Source: Arthrobacter pigmenti (GTDB lineage Bacteria > Actinomycetota > Actinomycetes > Actinomycetales > Micrococcaceae). From it: 64,000 nucleotides of DNA. The position numbers and the translations under genes were made by a program. Positions 27,250-38,890 of the stretch are shown here, piece by piece. Where the stretch lies: NCBI RefSeq assembly GCF_011927905.1, contig NZ_JAATJL010000001.1, positions 1,302,001-1,366,000 of the forward strand, written 5' to 3'. The stretch's first letter is position 1. Every line of letters starts with the position of its first letter. The notes below the pieces were generated by a model that was given only the letters and a program-made list of their open reading frames with translations, made no database searches and had not been told where the DNA came from.

Positions 27250-27610
27250 TCCTGCCGGGCACGGGGAGCTCCCGGCCGGTTCCCACGCGGGAGAGCGCCG
27301 CGGGCGCTCTACCGGTCGGGGTTTCGTTGACCGGGTGACCATCCTTCCCCGGAGCTCCGCGCCGCGCTTCGCCGCTTTCATCTCGGACGCCGCCCACAGC
27401 TCCGGCCCCGCCACCGGGGAACCAAGGGCGGCTGCGACGCGTTACTCCGGCACCAGTGTCCGGCTGGTCTGGACGGGGCAGCGGAAGATTTCCGGAATCG
27501 ATCCCGGCGTTGAACTGGCATTCGAGGGGATGCTCAGCATCGTCGACGGGGTACCCACCATCTACAACCCGCGGTACGAGATCATCGGCCGTCCGGAGGA
27601 GACACTGTGA
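27242..27610 (+). CDS. OB-fold nucleic acid binding domain protein
   Basis: Small OB-fold protein. The pattern GRGFVDRVTILP...VRLVWTGQRKISGIDPGVELAFEGMLSI...IYNPRYEII matches the actinobacterial OB-fold family next to DUF3159, but the usual D-G-S-G strand before V-x-L-x-W is replaced by a longer Ser/Gly/Ala-rich insert. The start is uncertain. TTG 27242 overlaps the DUF3710 stop and keeps the whole first strand (122 residues). GTG 27335 would cut into the fold, and ATG 27158 or 27188 would overlap DUF3710 heavily. The stop overlaps the DUF3159 start by four bases (GTGA). Confidence 0.7.
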   Translation: MADPAGHGELPAGSHAGERRGRSTGRGFVDRVTILPRSSAPRFAAFISDAAHSSGPATGEPRAAATRYSGTSVRLVWTGQRKISGIDPGVELAFEGMLSIVDGVPTIYNPRYEIIGRPEETL

Positions 27611-28350
27611 ACGAGCCCGCGAAAGACCGGACGCACCCCGCAGACAACGAGGTTCCGGCGGCGGATGCAGCCGGGGCCGAGTCAGGCATGGGCGCCTTCG
27701 CCAATCAATACGCCGCGAAGGCAGGCGTCCGCCAGGATGCCAGCGGACGAATCGATGTCCTGCAGTCCATCGGCGGCGTACGCGGCCTCGCAGAGAGTAT
27801 CCTTCCCGGCCTGTTGTTCACCATCGTCTTCACGGTCAGCCGCGACTTATCGCTATCCCTGATTGTCGCTCTCGCCGTGGCGGCCGTGTTCACCGTTGTG
27901 CGGCTGTTCTCAAGGACGCCCCTCACGCAGGCGCTCTCGGGCCTGGTTGGCGTGGCGATCTGCGCCTTCGTGGCCAACCAGACCGGCAACGCGGAGGACT
28001 TCTTCCTGCCGGGCTTCATCACCAATGCGGCGTACATCGTCGGAATGGTCATTTCAATCGCCATCCGGTGGCCCTTGGCCGGACTGCTGTTCGGATTCAT
28101 CCGGGGCGAGGGCACTGACTGGCGGAAGAACGCTTCACGGGTTCGGGCCTACGTTCTCGCTACCTGGCTGATCGTCGCGGTTCTTGCCCTGCGGCTGATC
28201 GTCCAGGTGCCGCTTTACCTGGCGGACAACATCGCTGCCCTCGGTGCAACGAGGGTGGCAATGGGTGTCCCGCTCTACGCGCTCGGGCTGTGGTTCGCCT
28301 GGCTGGTATCGCGGCCGGCAGCCCAGAAGGAACAGGACCCGCCCGCCTAG
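27607..28350 (+). CDS. DUF3159 membrane protein
   Basis: 247-residue integral membrane protein with six or so hydrophobic helices and an acidic soluble N-terminus. Conserved segments GGVRGLAESILPGLLFTIVF and GFIRGEGTDWR identify DUF3159. Function is unknown. The GTG start overlaps the OB-fold stop, so the two are translationally coupled. It converges with the trkA pair (3 nt apart). In M. tuberculosis the homologue is also adjacent to the trk/ceo potassium genes, so a link to membrane transport is possible but unproven. Confidence 0.85.
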   Translation: MNEPAKDRTHPADNEVPAADAAGAESGMGAFANQYAAKAGVRQDASGRIDVLQSIGGVRGLAESILPGLLFTIVFTVSRDLSLSLIVALAVAAVFTVVRLFSRTPLTQALSGLVGVAICAFVANQTGNAEDFFLPGFITNAAYIVGMVISIAIRWPLAGLLFGFIRGEGTDWRKNASRVRAYVLATWLIVAVLALRLIVQVPLYLADNIAALGATRVAMGVPLYALGLWFAWLVSRPAAQKEQDPPA

Positions 28351-28353
28351 GCT

Positions 28354-29067
28354 TCAGGCGCCGTCGTCGTCGGCCGGTTCCTGGTCCGGGGTGTCCGGTT
28401 CCTCCGGCTCCGTTGGAGAGAGGGCGTCGCGCAGAGCGTCCTCTGCAGCGATCGCGGAGACGAAGAAGAGTTCGTCTCCGGCTTCCACCACGTCATCCTG
28501 GCTGGGAGTGATGGGTGCGTCGTCTCGCAGGATCGCCACGATGGTGCAGTCCATAGGCAGTTCGATCGAACCCAGTGTCCGCCCGATCAGGAGCGAGTCC
28601 TGCGGAACCGTGAATTCGACGATCGCCGAAACGCCGGTCTGAAGCGTCAGCAGGCGGACAAGGTCGCCGATCTCCACCGCTTCCTCCACCAAAGCGGTCA
28701 TGAGCCGCGGTGTGTTCACCGCTACGTCCACCCCCCAGGAGTCGTCGAACATCCAGTCGTTCTTCGGGTTATTGACCCGGCCGACGGTGCGCCCGACCCC
28801 GAACTCGCTCTTGGCCAGCAGGGAAACCACCAGGTTCACCTTGTCGTCCCCGGTGGCCGAAACGACGACGTCGGCCTCGTCCAGCTTGGCGTCCTTCAGC
28901 GTGGTCAGTTCACAGGCGTCCCCGATGAGCCACCGGGCTCCCTTGAGCCCGCTGCGCCCAATGACCTCGGGCTTCTGGTCGATCAGGAGGATGTCGTGGT
29001 TGTTCGAAAGCAGCTCCCGCGCAATGGACGAACCAACGCTGCCTGCTCCCGCAATGACAACTTTCAC
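28354..29067 (-). CDS. TrkA-type potassium uptake regulatory subunit (second of pair)
   Basis: 237-residue cytoplasmic RCK protein. Residues 1-130 are the nucleotide-binding RCK-N domain (KVVIAGAGSVGSSIARELL, G-x-G-x-x-G); residues about 135-215 are RCK-C (IVEFTVPQDSLLIGRTLGSI). A Glu/Asp/Pro-rich tail follows. Such proteins gate Trk/Ktr potassium channels in response to NAD(H), ATP/ADP or c-di-AMP. The start overlaps the stop of the upstream trkA gene (ATGA at 29064-29067). No TrkH/KtrB channel gene is in the window. The pair corresponds to the M. tuberculosis ceoB/ceoC arrangement. Confidence 0.9.
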   Translation of the reverse strand: MKVVIAGAGSVGSSIARELLSNNHDILLIDQKPEVIGRSGLKGARWLIGDACELTTLKDAKLDEADVVVSATGDDKVNLVVSLLAKSEFGVGRTVGRVNNPKNDWMFDDSWGVDVAVNTPRLMTALVEEAVEIGDLVRLLTLQTGVSAIVEFTVPQDSLLIGRTLGSIELPMDCTIVAILRDDAPITPSQDDVVEAGDELFFVSAIAAEDALRDALSPTEPEEPDTPDQEPADDDGA

Positions 29068-29738
29068 TCCGACTCCTCCTGCGGCTTCTTGGACAGGATC
29101 CGCGCGACCTCGTCCGTCGCCGCCGTTTCCATCATGGCGTGCACAACGTCGCCTTCCTGATAGTTGGTGCCCCTGACCGGAAGCATCCCCTCGCCGAAGC
29201 GCGTGATGTAGGCAACCCGGACGCCGGAAGCCGCTTCGATGTCCTTGATGGACCTGCCAAGCCAGCCGCCATGCAGGGCCAGTTCACCCAGGATGAGCCT
29301 TCCTGAGGATTCCCGGAAATCGCCGTTGATGCTTTGCTCCGGCAGGATGCGCCGAAGCACCTGGTCCGCGCTCCACCGCACGGCGGCAACGGTGGGGATG
29401 CCGAGCCGCTGGTAGATCTCGGCCCTGCCCGGATCATAGATCCGCGCGACGACGTGGGGGACGTGGAAGATCTCCCGGGCAACGCGTGTTGCGAGGATGT
29501 TCGAGTTGTCGCCGCTGGACACCGCCGCGAAGGCATAGGCGTTCTCGATCTCGGCGTTCTTCAGCGTGTCGCGGTCGAAGCCGACGCCGGTCACCTTGCG
29601 TCCGCCGAACGATCCCCGCAGCCTGCGGAAAGCGCGCTCATCCTGGTCGATGATGGCCACGCTGTGGCCTGACTCATCCAGCGTGTGCGCCAGGCTGACG
29701 CCCACCCGGCCGCAGCCCATGATTACGAAATGCGCCAC
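29064..29738 (-). CDS. TrkA-type potassium uptake regulatory subunit (first of pair)
   Basis: 224-residue RCK protein. The RCK-N domain begins HFVIMGCGRVGVSLAHTLDE and has the acidic NAD-binding strand end SVAIIDQDERAF; an RCK-C domain follows (GRLILGELALHGGWLGRSI). It is translated first and coupled to the second trkA gene. It is divergent from the KimA-like permease across 109 nt, so the potassium functions may be co-regulated from a shared promoter region. I see no ydaO (c-di-AMP) riboswitch in that gap. Confidence 0.9.
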   Translation of the reverse strand: MAHFVIMGCGRVGVSLAHTLDESGHSVAIIDQDERAFRRLRGSFGGRKVTGVGFDRDTLKNAEIENAYAFAAVSSGDNSNILATRVAREIFHVPHVVARIYDPGRAEIYQRLGIPTVAAVRWSADQVLRRILPEQSINGDFRESSGRLILGELALHGGWLGRSIKDIEAASGVRVAYITRFGEGMLPVRGTNYQEGDVVHAMMETAATDEVARILSKKPQEESE

Positions 29739-29834
29739 TGCGCCACCCCTGGTTGTCCTCGAGAGCTGCCCTGCACGAACTTTTGTTGCACGCTGTTCCT
29801 GCCGCCACTGAATACTCCACCAAGCCTAACGCGC

Positions 29835-29840
29835 TAGTCT
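29835..29840 (+). promoter_or_regulatory. -10-like hexamer TAGTCT, leaderless start
   Basis: TAGTCT followed by 7 nt and the GTG start at 29848 of the KimA-like gene. The spacing suggests a leaderless transcript. No clear -35 element. Confidence 0.4.
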
Positions 29841-29847
29841 GTGGGCT

Positions 29848-31824
29848 GTGCTGACATTCTTCGAGGCCGCCAAACGGGTGCTGGTGGGCAAGCCGTTCCG
29901 CAACGACCGGCTGCGGCACGAAACCCTGCCGAAGAAGATCGCCATGCCGCTGTTCTCGGCGAACGCGCTGTCCTCGACGGCGTACTCGCCGGACGAGATC
30001 CTGCTCACCCTCGCCCTTGCCGGTGTAGCCGCCGTCGCGGTGTCGCCGTGGGTCGGCCTGGCGGTGATCGTAGTGCTGCTGGTGGTCATTGCGTCCTATC
30101 GCCAGTCTGTCCATGCCTACCCTTCCGGCGGAGGCGACTACGAGATTGCCCGCCGCAACCTCGGCAACGGAGCGGGCGTGACCGTCGCGGCAGCGCTCAT
30201 GGTTGACTACGTCCTCACTGTCGCTGTGTCGGTCTCCGCTGCGGCGCACTACCTGATTTCACTCGCGCCGGCGCTCGCGGGGACGCAGGCCACCCTGGCG
30301 GTCGGCGCCGTCGTCGTCCTGGTCCTGGTCAACCTGCGTGGATTCACCCGCGACGCACGGGTACTGGCAGTGCCCACCTACATCTTCATGGCAGCCATTG
30401 CTGCCCTATGCATCACGGGTATGGTCCAGCAACTGGCCGGCACGCTCGATGAGGCACCCAGCGCACGCTTCGAGATCATCCCGGATTCAGCGTTCGATTC
30501 CGGGCTCGTGGGCCTTGCCGGTGCCCTGCTCATCCTGCGCGCGTTCTCCGCCGGGGCCGCCGCGCTCACCGGCGTGGAGGCGCCGAGCGCCAATGTGCCG
30601 AGCTTCAAACCACCGCGGGCCAGGAACGCCGCAAGTACGCTGCTGATCCTGGGTGTTGTAGCGAGTCTGCTGACGGCGGGGATCATCTACCTGGCGAATG
30701 CAACCAGGGTCCACGTGGTCCAGAATCCGGCCGACCAGCTGCTGCTGGACGGCCGGCCGGTGCCCGATTCCTACGTTCAGAACCCGGTGATCAGCCAGCT
30801 GGCGGGGACCGTGTTCGACGGCGGAACCCTGCCCTTCGTCATCGTCGTCTTCGCTACTGCCCTCATTCTCCTGCTGGCCGGCCATGCGGCGTTCAATGGC
30901 TTCCCGGTCCTCGCGTCCATCCTGGCGAAGGACGGCTACCTCCCGCGCCAGCTCAGCACCCGCGGCGACCGTTTGACGTTCAGCAACGGGATCATGGCGC
31001 TTGGCGCAGGCGCGGTCTTGTTGATCCTTGTGTTCCGCGCCGATGTCACTCAGCTGGTGCAGCTCTACATCGTGGGTGTCTTCGTGTCCTTCACGGCCAC
31101 CCAGCTTGCCCTGATCAAGCACTGGACCCGCGAGCTCCGGAGCGCAGTCGACAAGAAGCGGCGCTGGCAGATGAACAAGTCACGGGCCATCAACTCCATC
31201 GGGTTCGTCCTGACCGCGGCGGTACTCGCGGTGGTGCTGGTCACGAAGTTCGAGTTCGGTGCATGGATAGCGGTGCTGGCCATGGTGGTGCTCTTCGCGA
31301 TCATGCTCAGCATCAAGGCCCACTATGACCAGGTTGCCCGGGAGCTGGCGATCGAGGACCCCTCGGCGGTCCGTGCCCTGCCTTCGAGGGTGCACGCGAT
31401 CATTCTTGTGTCGCACGTGCGCAAGCCTGTGCTGCGCGCACTGGCCTTCGCCCGGGCATCACGCCCGTCGAAGCTGGACGCGATTGTGGTCGACGTGGAT
31501 CCGGAGGAGACACGCCGTACCCTCGAAGACTGGGACAGGCTCGAGGTTCCGGTTCCCATCACTGTTCTCGCCTCGCCTTACCGGGATACCATCCAGCCGA
31601 TCATGGACTACATCAAATCCATGCGCCGCGACTCCCCGCGGGACCTCATCGTGGTCTATATTCCCGAGTACGTGGTGGGGAAGTGGTGGGAACAGCTCGT
31701 CCACAACCAGACGGCGCTGCGCATCAAGACCAGGCTCCATTTCGAACCCGGTGTCATGGTGGCCAGCGTCCCATGGCAGCTCGCGTCGTCCGACGCCGCC
31801 CGCAAATTTCAGGACCTCAGGTGA
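29848..31824 (+). CDS. APC superfamily permease, KimA-like potassium importer
   Basis: 658-residue protein with about 12 membrane helices and a C-terminal cytoplasmic domain from about residue 495. It resembles Bacillus subtilis KimA, a proton-coupled potassium importer inhibited by c-di-AMP, along the full length: ANALSSTAYSPDEILLTLA near the N-terminus, YRQSVHAYPSGGGDYEIARRNLG, RAFSAGAAALTGVEA, and C-terminal HNQTALRIKTRLHF. The soluble domain looks like the universal-stress-like domain of KimA. Proximity to two TrkA proteins fits potassium transport. GTG 29848 lies 7 nt after a -10-like TAGTCT. The stop overlaps the RNA methyltransferase start (GTGA). Resemblance is recalled, not computed. 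Confidence 0.8.
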   Translation: MLTFFEAAKRVLVGKPFRNDRLRHETLPKKIAMPLFSANALSSTAYSPDEILLTLALAGVAAVAVSPWVGLAVIVVLLVVIASYRQSVHAYPSGGGDYEIARRNLGNGAGVTVAAALMVDYVLTVAVSVSAAAHYLISLAPALAGTQATLAVGAVVVLVLVNLRGFTRDARVLAVPTYIFMAAIAALCITGMVQQLAGTLDEAPSARFEIIPDSAFDSGLVGLAGALLILRAFSAGAAALTGVEAPSANVPSFKPPRARNAASTLLILGVVASLLTAGIIYLANATRVHVVQNPADQLLLDGRPVPDSYVQNPVISQLAGTVFDGGTLPFVIVVFATALILLLAGHAAFNGFPVLASILAKDGYLPRQLSTRGDRLTFSNGIMALGAGAVLLILVFRADVTQLVQLYIVGVFVSFTATQLALIKHWTRELRSAVDKKRRWQMNKSRAINSIGFVLTAAVLAVVLVTKFEFGAWIAVLAMVVLFAIMLSIKAHYDQVARELAIEDPSAVRALPSRVHAIILVSHVRKPVLRALAFARASRPSKLDAIVVDVDPEETRRTLEDWDRLEVPVPITVLASPYRDTIQPIMDYIKSMRRDSPRDLIVVYIPEYVVGKWWEQLVHNQTALRIKTRLHFEPGVMVASVPWQLASSDAARKFQDLR

Positions 31825-33143
31825 CTCAAACTCCAGAACTCGAACTGACCATCGGTCCACCCGCCCACGGCGGGCACTGCGTCGCCCGCCACGAGGGCCG
31901 CGTCATCTTCGTCCGGCATGCGCTGCCGGGCGAAGTGGTGAAGGTGCGCCTGACCGAGTACGACGACGACGCCCGCTTCTGGCGCGCGGACGCCACCGAC
32001 ATTCTGCGCCCTTCCGGTGATCGGGTGAACCACCCCTGGCCGCTGGCCGATGCGGTGTTGGCGGGAACGCGGGGAACCCGCCCGGTGGGCGGTGCGGAGT
32101 TCGGGCACATGGACCTCGCGGTGCAGCGAAGGGTGAAGGCAGATATCTTCGAGGAGCAGTTGGCCAGGCTCAGCAAGGTGGAGCGGAGCGTATCCGTGGA
32201 AGCGGTGCCGGATGAGTCCCCGGACGGTCTGGGATGGCGCACCCGGGTGGGATTCGCCGTGGATTCTTCCGGCCACCTGGCGATGCACGGACACCGTTCC
32301 ACGGAGTTGGTGCCGGTTGCCGATATGCCCCTGGCCGTCCCGGCCATCAACGGGCTTGGGCTGTGGAACGTCGATTTCACCGGTGTGGACGCCGTAGAGG
32401 TAGCAGCAGGCTCAGGTGAGGGGGAGCCGCTGGTGCTCCTGACCGTATCCGGGGATACGTTGAGCCGTACCGTGCGGTCGCTCGCCGAGGGCATCCCGGG
32501 AGCCTCCGTGGCCGCCTGGAATCCGGAAAGCGGATCCCTCCAGCGGTTGCAGGGCCGCACCTGGGTCCAGGAGATCGTCGGTGAGAACCGGTTCCGGGTG
32601 ACCGGGGAGGGTTTCTGGCAGATCCACCGCAGCGCCCCTCAAGTCCTCACCGACGCAGTCCTGGACGGACTCCAGCCGGAGCCCGGCCAACGGGTTGCCG
32701 ATCTGTACGCCGGTGCCGGGTTGTTCACTGCGGCGCTGGCAGACCGGGTAGGGGAGTCAGGGATGGTGCTGTCCGTGGAAGGCTCTCCCGCGGCGAGCAA
32801 GGACGCCCGGCGCAACCTCCATGGCCGCGCCCACGTGGACATCGTCCAGGGCAAGGTCGAGAAGGTGCTGCGGGAACGCCGCCCGCACCTCGACGCGGTC
32901 GTCCTTGATCCGCCCAGGGCCGGGACCGGCAGGGAAGTCGTCCGGGCCATCACCGGAGCGGGCGCAAAGTGTGTTCTCTACGTGTCCTGTGACCCGGCGT
33001 CGTTCGCACGCGACGTCAGCTACTTCGCCGACGCGGGTTGGAGCCTGGACACGCTGAGGGTCTTCGACCTTTATCCGCACACACACCACATGGAGTCGGT
33101 GGCTGTGCTGCGCCCGCACACAGCGGCACCCGTCGGCCGGTAA
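31821..33143 (+). CDS. Class I SAM-dependent RNA (uracil-5-)methyltransferase, TRAM domain
   Basis: 440-residue TrmA/RlmD-like enzyme that adds a methyl group to C5 of uracil in tRNA or rRNA. An N-terminal TRAM-like OB domain (GHCVARHEGRVIFVRHALPGE, near residues 14-35) precedes the SAM-binding fold (VADLYAGAGLFTAALAD, near 290-310). Catalytic Cys390 lies in YVSCDPASFARD, the family's nucleophile motif; LDPPRAGTG is the Asp-Pro-Pro motif. Iron-sulfur cysteines seen in RlmD are not evident. Start GTG 31821 overlaps the permease stop; the frame is open further upstream but not needed. The target nucleotide is unknown. Confidence 0.88.
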   Translation: MTQTPELELTIGPPAHGGHCVARHEGRVIFVRHALPGEVVKVRLTEYDDDARFWRADATDILRPSGDRVNHPWPLADAVLAGTRGTRPVGGAEFGHMDLAVQRRVKADIFEEQLARLSKVERSVSVEAVPDESPDGLGWRTRVGFAVDSSGHLAMHGHRSTELVPVADMPLAVPAINGLGLWNVDFTGVDAVEVAAGSGEGEPLVLLTVSGDTLSRTVRSLAEGIPGASVAAWNPESGSLQRLQGRTWVQEIVGENRFRVTGEGFWQIHRSAPQVLTDAVLDGLQPEPGQRVADLYAGAGLFTAALADRVGESGMVLSVEGSPAASKDARRNLHGRAHVDIVQGKVEKVLRERRPHLDAVVLDPPRAGTGREVVRAITGAGAKCVLYVSCDPASFARDVSYFADAGWSLDTLRVFDLYPHTHHMESVAVLRPHTAAPVGR

Positions 33144-33298
33144 CGGATAGGATGAATCTGGTTGTTCCGCGTGGTCTACGCGCAGCCTTCGGCTCTGAGC
33201 CGATACCTGTGCCGCTGCCGGCTCTTGTCTTAGGTCTTCCTAACTAGCAGCTGGCGCCTGCCGGAACAAGGATAGAAGACGGCGAGAGGAGTCCTGAC

Positions 33299-36094
<2,796 letters not shown>

Positions 36095-36113
36095 CCACCT
36101 GAGCACTGTCACG

Positions 36114-36155
36114 AGCACGCCGCGTCCCTGCCATGGGGCGCGGCGTGCTTTTGTT
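36114..36155 (+). terminator. Intrinsic terminator after acnA
   Basis: Fifteen-pair GC-rich stem: 36114-36128 with 36135-36149 (one G-U), 6-nt loop, then TTTTGTT. It lies 20 nt after the acnA stop. Confidence 0.9.
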
Positions 36156-36291
36156 CTGCCTCTCCCGGAACAGGACGAACCGGCACGGACTGAAGACCCG
36201 CCGCGTTAGAGTTAACAGCCAGTGACCATGCACCGGGCCGTTACACTTTGACGCCGGTGGCTCGAATCAAGAAGTATCAGAAGGAGGCACG

Positions 36292-38265
36292 ATGGGACTC
36301 CTGGAGACCATCCACGGCCCACAGGACTTGAGCCGGTTATCGGGGCAGCAGCTCTCCCGACTGGCTGCCGAAATTCGCGCCTTCCTGATCAGCAATGTCT
36401 CCCGGACCGGCGGGCATCTGGGCCCGAACCTTGGCGTCGTGGAGCTGACCCTCGGGATTCACCGCGTATTCGACTCACCACGGGACAGCATAGTCTTCGA
36501 TACCGGCCACCAGTCGTACGTCCACAAGCTCGTAACCGGCCGCCAGGACTTCGCTTCGCTGCGCCAGGAGGGCGGACTTTCCGGCTACCCCTCCCGGGCG
36601 GAATCAGTGCACGACGTCGTTGAAAGCTCGCATGCCTCGTCCTCGCTTTCCTGGGCAGACGGTATTTCCCGCGCGAGAGTCCTGAAGGGCGAGCCGGACC
36701 GCACCGCCGTCGTGGTTATCGGAGACGGCGCGCTGACGGGCGGAATGGCCTGGGAGGCCATCAATAACATCGCCGCTGACAAGCGGCGCCGCGTGGTGAT
36801 TGTCGTGAATGACAACGGCCGTTCCTACGCGCCGACCATCGGCGGTGTTGCCGACTATCTGGCGTCGCTGCGGCCCACACTGGACACCGTACGAACCCAC
36901 CGGGTCTATGAGCGGACACTCGACTGGCTGAAGGGGAAGCTGCAGAACGGCGGGCCGGTGGGGCAGTTCACCTACAAGAGCCTGCATGCGACGAAGAAGG
37001 GCATCAAGGACTGGTGGGCTCCCCAGGGTCTCTTCGAGGACCTTGGCATGAAGTACATCGGACCCATCAACGGCCACGACCTCACCGCCGTCGAGCATGC
37101 CCTGACGCAGGCGAAGAACTACGGCGGGCCGGTGATCGTCCACGCGATGACGGAGAAGGGTCATGGCTACGCGCCCGCGCGTGCCCATGAGGCCGACCAG
37201 TTCCACGCGGTGGGCATCATCGACCCGGAGACGGGTGAGCCGGTCGAGGCCGGGGGAGTGCAGTCCTGGACGTCCGTGTTCGCCGAGGAGATCGCGGACA
37301 TAGCCGATGAGCGCGAAGACATCGTGGGCATCACCGGAGCCATGCTCATTCCGGTTGGCCTGCACCGGTTCGCTGCCAAGCACCCCGACCGTGTGTTCGA
37401 CGTCGGCATCGCCGAGCAGCACGCGCTCACCAGCGCCGCAGGGATGGCATTCGGTGGACTGCATCCCGTTGTGGCGTTGTACGCCACCTTCCTGAACCGC
37501 GCCTTCGACCAGCTGCTGATGGACATCGCGCTCCATCGGGCGGGTGTGACCATTGTTTTGGACCGGTCCGGGGTGACAGGGCCCGACGGCGCGAGTCACC
37601 ACGGCATGTGGGATCTGTCGATGCTGCAGATCGTGCCGGGGCTGCATCTGGCTGCGCCGCGGGATGCAACCCGTCTGCGCGAGGAGCTGCGTGAGGCCGT
37701 CGCGATCGACGCCGCTCCTTCCGTGGTGCGCTACTCGAAGGGGAACGTCGGTCCTGAAGTGGAAGCTGTCGAACGGCTAGTGGACGGCGTGGATGTCCTC
37801 TGCAGGCGCCCGGCAGGGTCACGTCAGAACGATGTCCTGATCGTCAGCGTTGGCGCCATGAGCGAGATGGCCCTGGACGTGTCCAACCGGCTCGGCGCCC
37901 AGGGCATCAGTTCAACGGTCATCGATCCCCGCTGGGTTCTCCCGGTTGCGCGCTCGGTCATCCGGATGGCGGCCGAACACCGGATCGTCGTCGTCATCGA
38001 GGACGGCGTGCGTGCCGGCGGTGTGGGCTCCCGGATCCGGCAGGAGATGCGCTCTGCCGGCGTTGATACCGCACTCAATGAAGTGGGGCTGCCGGTGGAG
38101 TTCCTCGACCACGGGTCGCGAAGCGAGGTCATGGAGCGGGTTGGGCTTACGGCACGCAAGGTGGCCCAGGACATCGTGGAACAGGTGCTGGGAACCAAGG
38201 TCCCGGTGGCGCGGCCGCTTCCGGGCCAGGTACCTACCGCGACGGGTCAACTGCCCAAACTCTGA
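36292..38265 (+). CDS. dxs: 1-deoxy-D-xylulose-5-phosphate synthase
   Basis: 657-residue thiamine-diphosphate enzyme that joins pyruvate and glyceraldehyde 3-phosphate, the first step of the MEP isoprenoid pathway. ATG 36292 has AAGGAGG 4 nt upstream. Signatures: [14 protein letters not shown] near 42, [15 protein letters not shown] near 68, the ThDP motif [13 protein letters not shown] near 144-156, and [21 protein letters not shown] with the catalytic Glu near 370. Length is slightly above the usual 620-645. The locus also holds the TPP-controlled thiD-tenA gene, which supplies thiamine precursors, but that is not evidence of co-regulation. Confidence 0.96.
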   Translation: MGLLETIHGPQDLSRLSGQQLSRLAAEIRAFLISNVSRTGGHLGPNLGVVELTLGIHRVFDSPRDSIVFDTGHQSYVHKLVTGRQDFASLRQEGGLSGYPSRAESVHDVVESSHASSSLSWADGISRARVLKGEPDRTAVVVIGDGALTGGMAWEAINNIAADKRRRVVIVVNDNGRSYAPTIGGVADYLASLRPTLDTVRTHRVYERTLDWLKGKLQNGGPVGQFTYKSLHATKKGIKDWWAPQGLFEDLGMKYIGPINGHDLTAVEHALTQAKNYGGPVIVHAMTEKGHGYAPARAHEADQFHAVGIIDPETGEPVEAGGVQSWTSVFAEEIADIADEREDIVGITGAMLIPVGLHRFAAKHPDRVFDVGIAEQHALTSAAGMAFGGLHPVVALYATFLNRAFDQLLMDIALHRAGVTIVLDRSGVTGPDGASHHGMWDLSMLQIVPGLHLAAPRDATRLREELREAVAIDAAPSVVRYSKGNVGPEVEAVERLVDGVDVLCRRPAGSRQNDVLIVSVGAMSEMALDVSNRLGAQGISSTVIDPRWVLPVARSVIRMAAEHRIVVVIEDGVRAGGVGSRIRQEMRSAGVDTALNEVGLPVEFLDHGSRSEVMERVGLTARKVAQDIVEQVLGTKVPVARPLPGQVPTATGQLPKL

Positions 38266-38269
38266 CGCT

Positions 38270-38287
38270 GAAGCGGGCTACCGCTTC
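38270..38287. terminator. Short hairpin between convergent dxs and zinc-ribbon gene
   Basis: GAAGCGG (38270-38276) with CCGCTTC (38281-38287) and a GCTA loop. It lacks a U-run and overlaps the stop codon of the leftward gene, so termination activity is uncertain. Confidence 0.35.
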
Positions 38288-38511
38288 CAGCGGACCCAGC
38301 GGTAGTTGCTCCCGTAGGCGAACTCATGGATATAGCCGCAGTCGGTGCAGATTGCGCCGTCCGAGGACTTGTTCGCCCAATCCATGTCAAAGGCGGTCAG
38401 GCCGGCCGTGTTCAGCAGGATGTCCCGCTGCGTGAATTCGGGGTTCTGGCATACCAGACACTTGAAGGTGTACCCCTTTACTTCCAGACCCAGGAAAGAC
38501 TCTCCGCTCAT
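38278..38511 (-). CDS. Small zinc-ribbon-like protein, unknown function
   Basis: 77-residue protein. CLVC near residues 18-21 and CTDCGY near 55-60 give a four-cysteine zinc-ribbon pattern, with aromatic residues (FAYGSNYRWVRWKR) at the C-terminus. No name recognised. It converges with dxs and is divergent from the long rne leader. Coding is supported by the well-spaced cysteine pairs and its conserved-looking position; nothing in the neighbours fixes its role. Confidence 0.7.
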   Translation of the reverse strand: MSGESFLGLEVKGYTFKCLVCQNPEFTQRDILLNTAGLTAFDMDWANKSSDGAICTDCGYIHEFAYGSNYRWVRWKR

Positions 38512-38890
38512 CAGCCCAGCTTAGACCGCGGCGGGCGGGGAGATTGACGGGCGTGTGAGACAATGAACGTGGCTGGTTCGGGAACCACATTCCCGTATCG
38601 GTCCAGTGACACAGCTTCCGGTTCTGCCGGCGACGCTCCTGCGGATTTTGGCACTTGTATTGGTGAACGCCGCAGAATCCGCCGGGCAGACCCCGTACTG
38701 ATTTCAGCGATCGGGCAGGAAAAGCGCCACTGGTCTTCGAGTGATGCCGCGCCCCATGGTTGGCGCGACCTCGAATGACACCATAAGGACTTCCGGTTGA
38801 CGCGAGCACACGGGCCGCGTACAGCCGACCAAGCGCCTTGCGGGCGCCGGAATGTGGACGGTGCCCCGCGAGGGTGGAGCACAGCCGAAT
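38512..38890 (+). other. Long upstream/leader region of the RNase E/G gene, 379 nt
   Basis: No convincing gene; a 71-codon frame at 38563-38778 has no homology I recognise. A lone -10-like GACAAT lies at 38559-38564. Local RNA structure is evident: TGGTT-CGGG-AACCA near 38574-38587, and GCGGATT (38641-38647) with AATCCGC (38676-38682), extended by GGC/GCC inside. In E. coli the rne leader is a structured target of RNase E feedback; a similar role here is only a hypothesis. Confidence 0.4.

Noticed and set aside
29739-29847. ydaO-type c-di-AMP riboswitch ahead of the KimA-like gene
   Set aside because: The 109-nt gap is too short and lacks the conserved elements; a leaderless start fits better.
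38563-38778. 71-codon frame in the rne leader
   Set aside because: No Shine-Dalgarno, no similarity I recognise; the region looks like a structured leader.
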